Shown here in pieces: positions 1 through 12,600 of a stretch of 64,000 nucleotides of DNA. The notes below the pieces were generated by a model that was given only the letters and a program-made list of their open reading frames with translations, was not told the DNA's origin and did no database searches. Position numbers and translations under genes: made by a program. Each line of letters opens with the position of its first letter. Within the stretch, counting starts at the first letter, position 1. The stretch comes from Owenia fusiformis (lineage: Eukaryota > Annelida > Polychaeta > Sabellida > Oweniidae): the NCBI GenBank assembly GCA_903813345.2, contig CAIIXF020000001.1:55536270-55600269 (forward strand), given 5' to 3'.

Positions 1-379
1 GCTTACATTGAACCTCTTCTGGGTATTATCTCTATAATCTTCAGTTTGGCATGATGGGAGGTTTTGTTGTTTTTGGTCCACACCCTTAGATCACCTTCTA
101 TTGAAGGTTTTTTCATGATTAGAAAACAAACTACATATATATGTCCCATAGATTTCCCATTTGGAATTAGTGTTCAGTTTAGTATCTTCATATTTTCAAA
201 AATGTAAGGAATCAAAAATTCGGCATAATAAAGCTGTAAAAAGAGAGATTTTCATCTAGCATTTGATGGATGGAGTGTGATTATTTTGGGATGGAAGTAT
301 ATCACTTGTTCTGTGTTGTATTTATATTAGCAAAACCTCCACGTTGGAGCTTCTCTTTATCAGTAAATACGTGGAAGAT

Positions 380-690
380 ATATATATATATCTTTTATTG
401 ACTCTTTAGATGTCATATCATGACATATTAGTCACTAAGGTAGAGCAGTTCTTCCCATTGTCGAGTTGAAGAACTGGTATCTTTATCCTGACTAGAACCA
501 TAGACAATTCTAGCCAGCGCCAGCCTTTTATCGAGTTAGCAGCACTCTAGTAATCGCCAGTATAGGTCAGCAGTCATAGGTCAAAGACAAATCACAAGAA
601 GTGCTGTGACCTGGGTTTGAACCCAAGACCTCTACTTTTTCAGCCGAAGTCAGACTTCCTGCTTTTCAGACCAAGATACCTTTCAAAGGT
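380..690 (-). mobile_element. tRNA-derived SINE candidate
   Basis: On the minus strand a Pol III B-box-like GGTTCAAACCC lies around 607-622. An A-box-like TCTTGGTCTGAAAAGC sits about 45 bp 5' of it, the spacing expected in a tRNA-derived SINE head. A tail region follows towards 380. No target duplication was found, so the limits are approximate. An eroded tRNA pseudogene is the alternative. Confidence 0.4.
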
Positions 691-3600
691 TGAACCGACA
701 TTTGAAAGTATTGTTGAATCATTTTACAAAAATATATGATAAAACTTAGATATACTATCTTGATAACCATGTCTCTCCTTCCTTTTTGAGAATACGAAAT
801 CTGAGCTTATAAGAAAAGCCTGGTACAAATTTGACAAAATTCTCATGTTTCTCTTGCTCGGACACATGCCTTTATATGCTCTGCTCCTTATCATCTTTTC
901 TTTCTTTCCTTTCTAGTTCAATAAAACCAAACAAAGCAGAGCACATCAGTATTATATTTTTCAGTGATAAAGCAACTGTTTTCCTGCTAGCAGGTGACAG
1001 GGTCAAGTGGTTTGGTATTTCAAGACTGTTATAAATAAGAGCTGCTGTGATTATCGCATTGATCCAGAGGTGATTCACACACTTTAGGAGAATTTAATCA
1101 ATTTGAGGAAATCACGCTGCAGACTGACACCTCAATAGTAGCAAATTTATATTTGTCACGCCTCAAATTCACAAAATGCCATCATTGTAGACCCGATTTA
1201 ATTCTGATACTATGCTCTGATATTATTCCACAATTCATAATCATGCATTTAGAACATTGGAACATAGCAGTCAAGGCTAGAGTGTTTTGTTTGCAACTTT
1301 AATTTGGAATCGTTAATTTTCCGCGATGTCTTTTGTATGAGATAAACCGATTATGCTGATGCTTTCTCCTGTTGATTCAGAGTGTCTTGAAGTAGACACT
1401 CAGTCACCAACAACCATGAACAATTTGCCTCAAGTAGAAAAACAACCGTATCTGAATAATGATCTTATATATCTTGCAACAAAACATAAAAAAATAATGT
1501 AATATTGATTTTTTATTTGCCTTCATGCATTTTTTCAATCATTTTGTTTTGAACGAGGATAATTTGTCTGGCTCCCGAGACTGACATAATTACCTATTCA
1601 TTTTAGCTGAGATCTTATTAATAGTCGCCAGTATGATATTATAAATAATCTGTATATATGGATGGTACTATAAAATTCCAACTGCAGGGAACATTTCGCT
1701 GTAATATGGAAAGTACCATAGAGTAAATGGTTGGTTGGGTCATCCATTATAATGTCTCAGAGGACATCACTTATTCATTGGGTGCTATGGCGAGACTCTA
1801 CAGCATGTAGATGAAACAACAGATAATTTGGTATTTCTCTAAGGTAGATGAAGTAACATTAATACAACTAAAGTATCCGATTGTAAACTATGTAAGGATA
1901 ATTATATGATTATAAATGGACATCTCAGTTATAATTTATATCTAGAACAGAGGGCTTTCTATGTGTTCTTTTTTACATTAGACTGGATGTAGTTATTGAT
2001 TGTGTTAGAGTGGTCCAGTTTTCAACTACTTACGCAATTACCATTTGCCATTCAAGGAGTGTCTGTCTTCCCGAGAGGATTGTACTGACTTATACTCAAC
2101 ACCAAGGTTCTGCTGTAGAATTGTTTTAACATTTCACAAATAGCACAGCCAGTTTTGAAACATAAGAGGATTCCAACATGGTTTAGATTTACAGGAGGAG
2201 CACAATCGCATTGCATTGTCGAATAGAAGACAAATAGAGACTGTTATAGGAAAAATTAGAATACTGGTTGAAACTTACATTACATTCCATGCTAATCAAT
2301 GTATGGCTTTATAATAGGAATTGATTCTGCAACTGAAGTATAAAGTAGATTGGAGTGAGGAAGAATCTGCAAATGACACTAAACAAATGTATTGTATATA
2401 TGTAATTAGCGATAGGGCTGAAACCCCTGGTTTAAAATCACTGCTTCCTTCACGCATCTGTAAAAAGAAACATACATTGTACTTGTACTAGTTATTGGAT
2501 ATAACGAGGATTCGGATACTTCTCTGCTTAGATTAGGTTAGTTACTCTTTATTGGAATACTTTTGGATCTTTAGAAGACACATTCGATAGTTTTGTACTG
2601 GATTGACGCAGGGACATTGTTGAGTAATTCTGGATCAAATGGTACGGAATAATGAAGTAGAGCAACAGGCTTAATATACCGTAGCGAGTCTAGTAATCAA
2701 ACAACGTGATTTGAATTGGGAAATCTCACTTTCCTCAGACTGATTACCTTACAGCAGCAGTGTGTTAAGCATCACATATACGATAAGGACAATCAGCTAA
2801 GGAATTTCTTAAACGTAGTCAAACTTGACTAGACAAGTTTTATGTATTTTTAGGGAAATATCTCACGGGATATAACATGAACTTAGTTACATTGACACTG
2901 GAGATATCATTCTCAGGAGCATTTGTGTTTTTTGATATTACATTAGAGTGGCTAAGACAGAGAACCAGATAGAATCTAGAGTTAATGGCATATGGATACA
3001 ATCATAAAATATATCAAACTTGCCATGGAATATTTTAAGAACCATTCCGATTCTTGAAGGATATTTTGAAGAATAAGCTCACAAAGATTCACAAAACAGA
3101 ATTTTAAAAAAAATTAATCAGAAGATTCAGCTTAAATCTTGAGATTTTTCCTGGGGGAAGGATACGTGATATTGAGTTTTCTCTTGTGAAGGATATTGGA
3201 TATATTGAGTATATCTCCTTAAGGATACCTGATAATTGAGGTCCTATATACAGGAGTAAAATGGGTGCAGTTTGGAGCTCTGCAGTTTGTAGGAGAAACA
3301 GAGGTCTAGGTAAATATCTTTTAGAGCTTTAATTTGATACATCGTTTTATACTCCTTTTCTCAATAAACAGCCATGAATTAAGTTAAAGGTCCACCATTT
3401 TACGTCATCCAAATTGATCATAATTTTCTGAAATATCTGATATCGGATTTTTCCAGAAATATTGTTGATGATAGTAATCATGGTTAGATAATTAATTGAC
3501 GCAAAACATTGTATTTGTATTAGTTGTTAAATACCCTAAAGCCCAGAGGCAATCAGTTAAATTTTACCTATAGATGAATCTCCCTTTTAGAGATGTAATG

Positions 3601-6557
3601 TCAAATATTTTACAAATGATTATGTAAACTGAAACCATTTAAAATCATATGGAAATCCTATTATCAGTTGCACTTTTATGGCTGCATAACCCTAGTCAAT
3701 AGTAATTGAAAATATGGAGGCGAAGCTCTCTTTTAAAAGTAATATCAAACTATTATAATGGCTGCACCTTACTGGATCAGGTAATACCATAATCCTGTCT
3801 TTTATACATACTTAACTTTCATTTTCTAGATGATTGTTGTATTGATATTAACAACACATGATACTATGAGACAGATTTTCTCGGCGTCATTGATATTGTT
3901 GCCGCTATTGCCATGATATTCAACTATAAATCATTAAGTATCTACAAGTTAATTGTTCATATTTCATATAATGAGAATTATATCATGATTAATTTTAATA
4001 TTAGGTGATTAATGTATAAAATAAATTGAATAAAATTATTTGTACCCCCACCCCACTAATGACCAACAAATGCATGCAACAAAACACATAATTTGATAGT
4101 ACAGTCAAATAAAAGTGAGCTCAAGGTAATGTATCTCTGTACTTAGTTCAGACAATTTTATAGTTTCACAGCCCTACCCTCTCTGCCGGTGGCTGTCACA
4201 GCCTGTGCCATAACTCAATTTAAGAACATCTCAACCAATTAGAGAGCAGGAACACATTCTAAAATTGTTTTAATGTTAGATAATACCTGGTCAACAATGA
4301 CGTCAGAGGAAATGACCATTTCAAGGAAATTGTCCTTCTGGCGACAATAAGTTAAGTCAAACAAATGCAAGGTAATTACTTCTAACATGTTAGGAGATCT
4401 TTCTTAAAAAAGTTTCATTTTACCCAGCCATGGTTAAGTTTTCATGCATCGAGGCAAAAACTGCTTACCATATATTGAATTGAATAACAAATGAATGTAA
4501 TTATGTCACAGTAACATATTCAATAACTTCATATTAAATTTTATAATAACATTCAAAAGTACAATGAAGTTTTAATGAGCTGTACACCTGTTACAAGTAG
4601 TACTGACTCATCAGTGACATTTATGTTTGTCTAGAAGTTGTCCTGGCATATATCACATATCAGGTATTTCATACATGTTAAAGTGGTGCTATAGATATAC
4701 ATGTACATTAAGTTTATTAGATACTGGTATGTTTATCATAGTTGTACCAGAGTCACACAGATATCAGAATATATGATCAAAACTCTGTAATAAGAGTAAT
4801 TCAATTACTAAATGGGATATAGTTGGAACTTGATTAGCAAATGGATCTGCAGGTCTGTCTCTTGTGCAATTTATCATTGAATTAAGAGAAGTATAAGTGA
4901 AACCCTTCATGAAAATATCATAAATACTGGAGGGGTAGCGTTTGGAACTCCATCCCTGTGAAGCTACAAAAATTGTAGTCAGTGAATCTTGGTATATTTC
5001 TTGATTGTGACCTTTATGATAGTGGAGTCATTACTGCGTATAATCATATCTCGATGATTTTCTAGGAAATGTGTACGTTATATCAAGTTTATTATTAAAG
5101 GGATCTCGTAGAATCTACAGGAGTTTCTAGCCTAACGCATGATCAATAAAAACCTTAGTTATGTCACATAATATAGATTGAACTAGAACTCGAAATCCGG
5201 GTAAGTTCCCCGATGATTGATAATACGGTTGTTAATTTGAATGTCTAGTCGCTGCTTGTTTTAGTGAACTTGTCCAATTTTTAGTCGTTTATTGATTATG
5301 TCTATCTACTAAAGTGCGATAATATTTTCAAACATAATATATTTGAAGGTCTCACTATTTTCTGTTTCATCTGAATGAGAATAAATTGCTGTTTTATTAG
5401 CTTCACAAAAATAGTATGAAATAAAGAAATTTTCTCACCGTGGAAGAAATCTGATTTCATTTCATAAACATTATTTCATTTCATAAACATTGCAAAAATC
5501 AATCTGTGGCGTTGGGTCTCTATTCTATGATGTTTTAATGGCATCGAACCAAAATTCAATTCTGTTTCCTAACAAAATATGAAAGTATAAAGAAGTTTTC
5601 TTTTGTATTGTTTTGCTACAAAAGGAAATGCTATTAACGCACCTGTATGTCATGTTTAACCTATTGTTTTATCATAAATCACGATTTGACAAGTGATGAT
5701 TCAACAATCAATCGTTAGTCCGTTTGTACAACTCCTACTATTTCGATCAATTATGAGCTTTTTATTCAGTAATTCTGAAATAGGATCAGTGATGAGGATA
5801 TAATACAGTGTCAAATAGTGCGACTTCTATGACTGGATAATCCTTGAATAAAAAGTCATTTTGGATTATAAGCTTGTTTGTAAAGAGCTTTTTATTGTCT
5901 GACTTTAGAAATATGAGTCACAGTTGCAATATGTTGTCAAATCTAAAGGCAAACCAACCATGTAGTTGCATTGATTAATATTTCATGATTATAAAACACT
6001 TTCTCTGGATAGATTTTTTTATGAACTGTCATGTCATGATCAGACTAGAGGGCCAGTGACATATGCCTCATAAGCATTTTAGATTAATTTTCCTTGTACT
6101 TGCAGAAAGTCAGTAGTATGTGTTTTGGTTATTTAAAAAAAAAGTGTTTAACAATGAAGTATGGCTGCTGTATAAAGTGGTACTTTGTCATACAGGTTTT
6201 TCTTGTAATTAGCTTTCTTTCCATCTTCATGTGCTTCACCCATTTATGCATGAACTCAGATGGGTGGGGAAGTACAGGGTGATGAAATCCCACTCACTGA
6301 TACAGCCAACTAGCTGCCTTTAGGATACAGCCATCACTTGGCTGGTAGATTTAGAATTCTGTCCGTTGAATTTGTACTCACCCTCATTAGAGTATACGAA
6401 TGAATCAACAAAACCAGAAACGTGAAGTAAATAACATTACATTACAGATTTCTCTTCAATACTTGCCACAGTTAAAGTTACAGTGGAAAAAAGAATATAG
6501 CCTAGGTTCATTTCAGGAAAACTATTTGAGTTAATAGTACATTCTGTGGTTGGTCTA

Positions 6558-6596
6558 TGTAACAAATGGCAGGTAGTAACATTTTGCATGTTAATA
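6558..6596 (+). repeat. Copy 1 of dispersed AACAAATGGCAGGT repeat
   Basis: The core GTAACAAATGGCAGGTRGT followed by ACATTTTGCATGTTAAT recurs near 8336 and 13858 on this strand and near 26890 on the other strand. It is a small interspersed family of unknown class. Confidence 0.6.
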
Positions 6597-6821
6597 CCCT
6601 GTTGTTATTGTTGTGGTCTGATAAGGTCATGAACAGATCTATTTTGTAAGAACCCTGTGATTCAACCTGCCAGAACAGAAGGCCATGTTAGCTCAGCTCA
6701 TTAGGTGTGTCTGTATATGTAATACTGATAAAGTATCTCAGGTATGCTTGTAATACAGCATCATGTACATATAATGCTCCTGTTGGAAATACTGAATATA
6801 TCCATCTCTTACATACCCTTA

Positions 6822-7026
6822 CAGTGATCTCCACAGGATTTTATCTCAAGTGGGTGCAAAATTCTCATTTTCACAATTCAGACCAAAATTGGTCAAAATA
6901 TGCGCATTTTCATAATTTTTCTCATTTTCAAGTGGGTGCAAATGGATTTTCAGGTGGGTGCAAGCCTATTTTTGAAATCTCAGGTTGGAGCTGCGCCCAC
7001 TTGCTTTAATGCTGGGGAGATCACTG
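6822..7026. mobile_element. 205 bp element with CAGTGATCTCC ends and 5 bp duplication
   Basis: Terminal inverted repeats CAGTGATCTCC...GGAGATCACTG are flanked by CCTTA on both sides (6817-6821 and 7027-7031). Inside, AAGTGGGTGCAAA-type motifs repeat three times. A diverged relative lies at about 35563-35726, sharing the inner TAATGCTGGG(G)AGATCACT end. The 100-residue open frame across it (6707-7009) appears fortuitous. Confidence 0.65.
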
Positions 7027-8285
7027 CCTTACATCCTGACACTTGTATAGTAATTACTGATTTGGATATTTAAACACATTTTTTCTGTTAAGAATCCTGT
7101 TTTCATGCTGATCTGAAGTTATATGACTGATCGCATAGCTATATTTTTGATCAACCTTAGATCAGGCTAAAGATCAAGAGATAATTGTTTCTTATTGAAA
7201 GAGATTGACATAGATGAAGATTTCGTTTAAAGACACATAAAACACTTTTGGAAGGGGTACTTCCTTTGCATATCATGGTCTCAATGGCTAGAAGCCAGGT
7301 GGAAAATGAAAAATATATGAAGGTTGACAGTGAAGTTTTGTTCCATGAAATATATATGGACATTTTGGACAGAGTGATGCATATAAAATATAAAGTTGTC
7401 ATATGACTAACAAAGATACAGCCATCTTTATCAAATGCAAGATATTACCATAACGACTTTTTGATGCAATATTTGCACTTTCCCCAACTTATTATCTGCT
7501 GAACACCATTACTAAATTCATGGTTTTGCAGGCTATTAATTCCATACATTGAGTACTTATGTCATTTTTGGCATGGCTTACTGGATTTACAACCGGTATA
7601 TTATTTTTGGCTGGTTTATGTTCTAAATCTATGTTTTTATACTGAGTTTTATTACTGTTCGGTATAAATATTTTGACCAACTTTGGACTTTTACATGCCT
7701 CTGGTGCTGAAATAGTTAAGAGATAAATTGTGCTCTTATAATATACTCAGACCTCAGGAGAAGCTTATGTTGAAGGTAAAGGAGATAAGACGAAACCATC
7801 AAAGATATCAGTGCCTTGGATGTTCGACATGATGGTTGGTTGTTTTTTTTTGGTTTTATTTTGCTATTATACTTTGCCTTTCTCACTATATACAATACTG
7901 TATTAGGAATGGAAGGAGCAAAAATTATATAGTTTCTTTGATATTATCTTTAATTTTTGATCATCATTGTCATTATTATCTTGCAGGATTGTGTCTGATG
8001 TTGTGAATATTGCATTGACTGCATTCTGATTCGTCTTATCACATTTTCTGTTTTGAAATTATCAATATCCTTATAGGAAGGAACTAATTGAAGGCTGTGA
8101 TCTCTTAGATGTATTGACTATGTGATTAGTCTTTCTGATGTAATATACAGGGTTCAAATAAAGTGCATGGGCTCTACAAAGATCAGTGGTTAGATCTGGA
8201 AATTGGCAAACTAGGATTGGGATATCCCCATGATTTTTTTCTCAATAGGTGCTTTTTACCTGAATCTGTCATTTATCTCAAATAC

Positions 8286-8373
8286 CAGAAGTGGTGACAT
8301 ATTGTTATATAGTTTCCACTTTTTTGTCTGCATGTGCAACAAATGGTAGGTGGTGACATTTTGCATGTTCATT
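8286..8373 (+). repeat. Copy 2 of dispersed AACAAATGGCAGGT repeat (longer)
   Basis: It contains CAGAAGTGGTGACATATTGT, then a T-rich spacer, then AACAAATGGTAGGTGGTGAC and ATTTTGCATGTT. The same two-part layout is seen in reverse near 26890-26995, and its first part again near 22770. Confidence 0.6.
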
Positions 8374-9156
8374 TCCTCAACAGGGTTGGGTGTAATTTTC
8401 ATAGTGGAACACCTGGTTACTCTAACTCTGAGAAGATCATTGGATGATGATATTAATGAGTCAACATTAAGGGTATAACATTGATTATTGAGGACACATA
8501 CAAAATTATTGAATGTAAACATGAATGTATAGACTGATAATCTTTAATAAGGTATGATTGTTTTTGCATGCATCATTTTTCAAAGTATAATAGAGTATCA
8601 CCATTTCATGTTATTCATTGAAGGATCCTTTGATATGTACTCATTCACCAGTTTCATTTTCCAATAGAGAGGTGTTAAGACTGTATTGAAGGGTAATGTA
8701 AGTTCATATATTTCAAGCAAATGGATTTTGTAGGCAGCAGGTGATATTTTAATGCATTTCAAGTATTTATATATTTGCTTTGATGTTCTGACACATCTGA
8801 AATTACATGTACCCGTAATAAAGACCTAGAATAATCCATCCAGGATAGATACTGATAGATAAATGACAGCTTAAAATATCTCAAAGGGTGCATTATTAGA
8901 GATTGATTTTGCCAAACCTTTTGTTTTACATATGTAGTAATTGTCATATTGATCAAAAAATGTATAAGAATTACTTCAAAAAATAATTTCAATTATTACA
9001 ATATGTCTTCATCTTATTTGTGAAATCATGCATTATTTAAGGATTTAAGCCCTGAACTCGGTGCAATGTGGAATGACCATTCCTTGAAGGTGTTGCTTTG
9101 TCATATGTCATGCAGTGTTAGAATACTTATTCATGTCGCTGATTTTGTACTTTCAG

Positions 9157-9671
9157 GGAGTGAACCATCTGTAGCCAGTGACAGTAGCAAGAAAATGATC
9201 CTGAGTCAAGACATGCATAATGGGGGCTCAAACTCGCCAAAACAAAATGGCACCACAATTACCACATATACAGACACTACACCAGCAAAACTACCATCAT
9301 ATGTTAAGCTGAGTTGTGCAGTTAGTGGATATAATAAATACAATAGTTACGCATCACTGACTTTGTCCAACAGTGCGAACCAGGACTCTCCCCCTAGTTC
9401 AAAGATCACTGAACTGAGGACTCTGTCTAATGGGAGTACGGGTGGTAGCCCAAAATGTACAGATAATCTACATGTAGACCCACATAGAACTAGTGAACTG
9501 TCTAATAATGTAAATAGGAATAATGAACCTGATGTTGATGGTGATGACACATTTACCACTGGTGCTAGCTTAGATAGAGACATTCAAACAGAAGAACTGC
9601 CACAGAGGACCCCGTCATTAGATTTTCTCAGTGAACGATTAAAAAACCTTGGGGATAGTAGTTCAGTTAAG
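9157..9671 (+). CDS. DLGAP: DLGAP exon a (515 nt), variable region
   Basis: Acceptor tttgtactttcag precedes 9157 and donor AAG|gtttgt follows 9671. The exon starts with two bases completing a codon and ends on a codon boundary. It encodes about 171 residues rich in S, T, N, D and P, with a short PSYVKLSCAVSGY segment and a charged SLDFLSERLKNL segment near the end. No folded domain is visible. The reading frame also runs open a little upstream, so a start inside this exon region (ATG at 9066) is possible but less likely than an internal exon. Confidence 0.75.
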
Positions 9672-12600
9672 GTTTGTATATTTTCAACATTCTCTTAAAT
9701 GTATCTGTTACCCATCACATATTCCTATCCCATATTGTTTTTATTGTATTTTGGGGATTGTAGTGTACTCGTATTGAAATTCAAATTGTATATTTTGGGA
9801 TCCCTTATCTCAGCCCCACCTATCACTTTCCTAGTTCCATAGCATTGCATCTCCTGCGTTTGAAATAGAAGGGAGGGACAACATAGGAACTCTATGTAAA
9901 ACAACCAAAAGCTCTGATGGTTACTGTAATATATTGGCAATATCCTAATGTACTTGCTTTTCATATCCTTGACCAACTACATTTTTATCGTCCCTTTTGA
10001 GTAATGGCAATGCTTAGCATAGCCAGATGCATCTTAATTACCCATGTTATTGATTTTTCTGCTGTTTCATTTTCACTATCGGCTAAATAGTTGATATGGG
10101 AAATCTAGATGCAGTTTGAGGGCTGTGGCCCGGGATAACATTGGCTATTGGCTAAGTGGATCATTCCGTTTATGTCCATAGACCATAATTAGTTAAGAGT
10201 ACAAATTACTTTTCCGAGTCATTTCGGCTCCCATATTTGTTGATTACATTGAAATGCTCTTTCTGATATATTGTCTGATATGTTTGACCATTTTATATTC
10301 TGCTCATTTCCTGCATAAATAATTCATCTTGTGGAAATAGCATATTTTTCAACCACGCATTATTAGGATAATATATAGAATTCGTATTTTCCTGTGTTGT
10401 CTTGTAGATGTCATTGTGTTGAAAATATGATTTGTACAGAGTCATTGTATTGTTACTACATTAACCTAAATCTTGTCAAAGAGCAATTAAACTGGTCTGC
10501 AATTTGGACTTCTGACTTTGCAATGCAGCTCATTAATTGTTTTCAAGGATTCCTCTACACATTGCATTGAGTTAGGAAAGGGTAGCAGAAATTGATGGAT
10601 TTGAATATTTTAGTCAATTTTTTTTCAAAAAAGGCATACTTTTATTTTCTTCAGATGAATAATGTTGTGTCTCTGTTGCTAAGAGCTTTTTGTGAAGAAC
10701 GTTGCAGAACTTCCTGTATATTAAACACAATATTCTCTATTTCTACTTCACCTCTTACTAAGACCCGATCTTCAGACAATTGATCCCCATGAAATAAATC
10801 CCCACTAAGTAAAAAATATCCTTTAAGAATAAATCTCCATGATAATGAACTAAACTTGCAATGATCGTTTCATTTATAAATACACCCAAGTATTGATTGT
10901 ATAATGTGAGAATTAATTAGCACTGAAGAGGTAAGTGTATTAGTCTGGCGCAAACCAATCTCCATTTCTCCCATATATTCCTATATTGAATAAGCATAAG
11001 TGACATATTTAACATGATATATTAGGGTATAAAAGTATCTCACATAGGAATTTAATGCCACTTAGCATCGGTTCATTTTCTACTCACATAATTATATCTC
11101 TCTCAAATGCCACTTATCTCAAGTGAAAAATACATTTCTAGCATAACATGAGTCCAATATTCGATTCTTCGAAATAGCAAATTCTCGGTTTCCTTATACA
11201 ATTACAAGACTGTGCCTATATTTCGTAGATTTTTCATGGCTACTTGATTCTTAAACATTACATTTTTATGTTCAAGCTGTCATATATTTGCAATTCTGTT
11301 TTGCTCATCTTGATGTCATATAGAGAAGTCAAACGATAAAAATAGATATTCAACGTTCTTCTACCCCAAGGCTCAAAGCTTAGTTGTAATTATCCTTATT
11401 TTTTAGAAGCAAAGTCAAGTCTTTGAACACAATCATGAGAATAGGTAACCAGTTGAAAATACTTATTCATTAAAGCAATTGAAAATTTGAGAATTTGGCA
11501 TATTTTGACCAACATTGGGAAAAATGGGGAAATATTTTTGCAGCCACTTGAGGCAAATGATACATGGGACTAACAATGATATTGCTAAAGCTCTTGGTCA
11601 TTCTGAACCCTCAAATGTTTCTCTTTGAAATGATCAATACACATGATGGGCAACAGAAGGGAAAGGAATTAAAACAACATTAATGAAGAATATTAATTTT
11701 ATATTAAACCATCAAAAAACATGATTTCTTAACTACAATGCTATTCCACATAAAATGATCGCAGAATTGTTTTCTTTCCACTCGTAGTGTTGAGACATTT
11801 TGTGTTATAAATGGTGATTTATGTCTGTGAAATCCTGTGACATAATCTGTATTTATAACTATACACGTAGAAATAATCTTGTTGGCAGATAGCGGAAATA
11901 ACGTTAATGAAAAAGTCGATATACCATATAAGGTAATCGTTATAGTGATTATATTAATCACAGTAATCCTCTCATTGTTTTCAGTTCCAAAGAAATACGC
12001 CACAAAAAGTAAAAATTACTAGTATAATCATGCTCCAGTTAACTGCCTCATGGTCTTTAATGATATATTTTTAAAGTCTGAATCTTTCAATATGATTGTG
12101 TGTTAGCCTTTATTAACACCCCCCCCCCCCCTCCTTCTTAACATATGCAGCCTTTACACAAATGTAAGGAAACAGAATAAAATAGAATAAAATCTGGGTA
12201 GATAGATTGATGCAACAGGCATGTGACCATCTTTGTTGCTATTGTTAATATGAATTGTGAATTATTAATGAATATAAATTATGAATGATTGTTTCAGGAT
12301 GGGACATATTTCTTGGACCTAGTACAGCATGAGAGGGAGAAATTGCTGGGTCTTTCTAGTAGAATTGAGCAGGATCTAACCACAGATATACCTGAGGAAG
12401 GTATGGCTAACAGAAGATAACAATTAATATATACAACAATTATACATATAATTATTTTAAATAATAAGTTTATTCTTATTGATAATGAATTCATTTTTCT
12501 ATCTGGGGATACCAATTTAGAGATATATAAGGGTTATATACTGGGAGGTTTTAAGTACAGGGTTTATCTTGAGGGAAAAATGTATATTCTGAGTGACAGT

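Larger units (their letters stand above)
1..9156. other. Presumed DLGAP intron / upstream sequence
   Basis: No convincing coding exon was found in 9 kb of AT-rich sequence. It holds a tRNA-like SINE candidate (about 380-690), a 205 bp CAGTG-ended element (6822-7026) and copies of a dispersed repeat near 6558 and 8291. The open frames here are short, with no recognisable residues. Since the exon at 9157 starts inside a codon, most of this should be intron. Confidence 0.55.

Noticed and set aside
1381-1447. Possible extra DLGAP exon after acceptor gttgattcag, reading CLEVDTQSPTTMNNLPQ in one frame
   Set aside because: It ends in phase 2 at the only usable donors, while the next known exon needs a one-base lead, and the donor is weak. 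There is no family similarity.
2193-2310. Open stretch EEHNRIALSNRRQIETVI after a CAG
   Set aside because: The acceptor has no pyrimidine tract, there is no clear donor, and no conserved residues.
6707-7009. 100-residue open frame on the plus strand
   Set aside because: It runs across the boundary of a 205 bp mobile element and has no domain; most likely chance.
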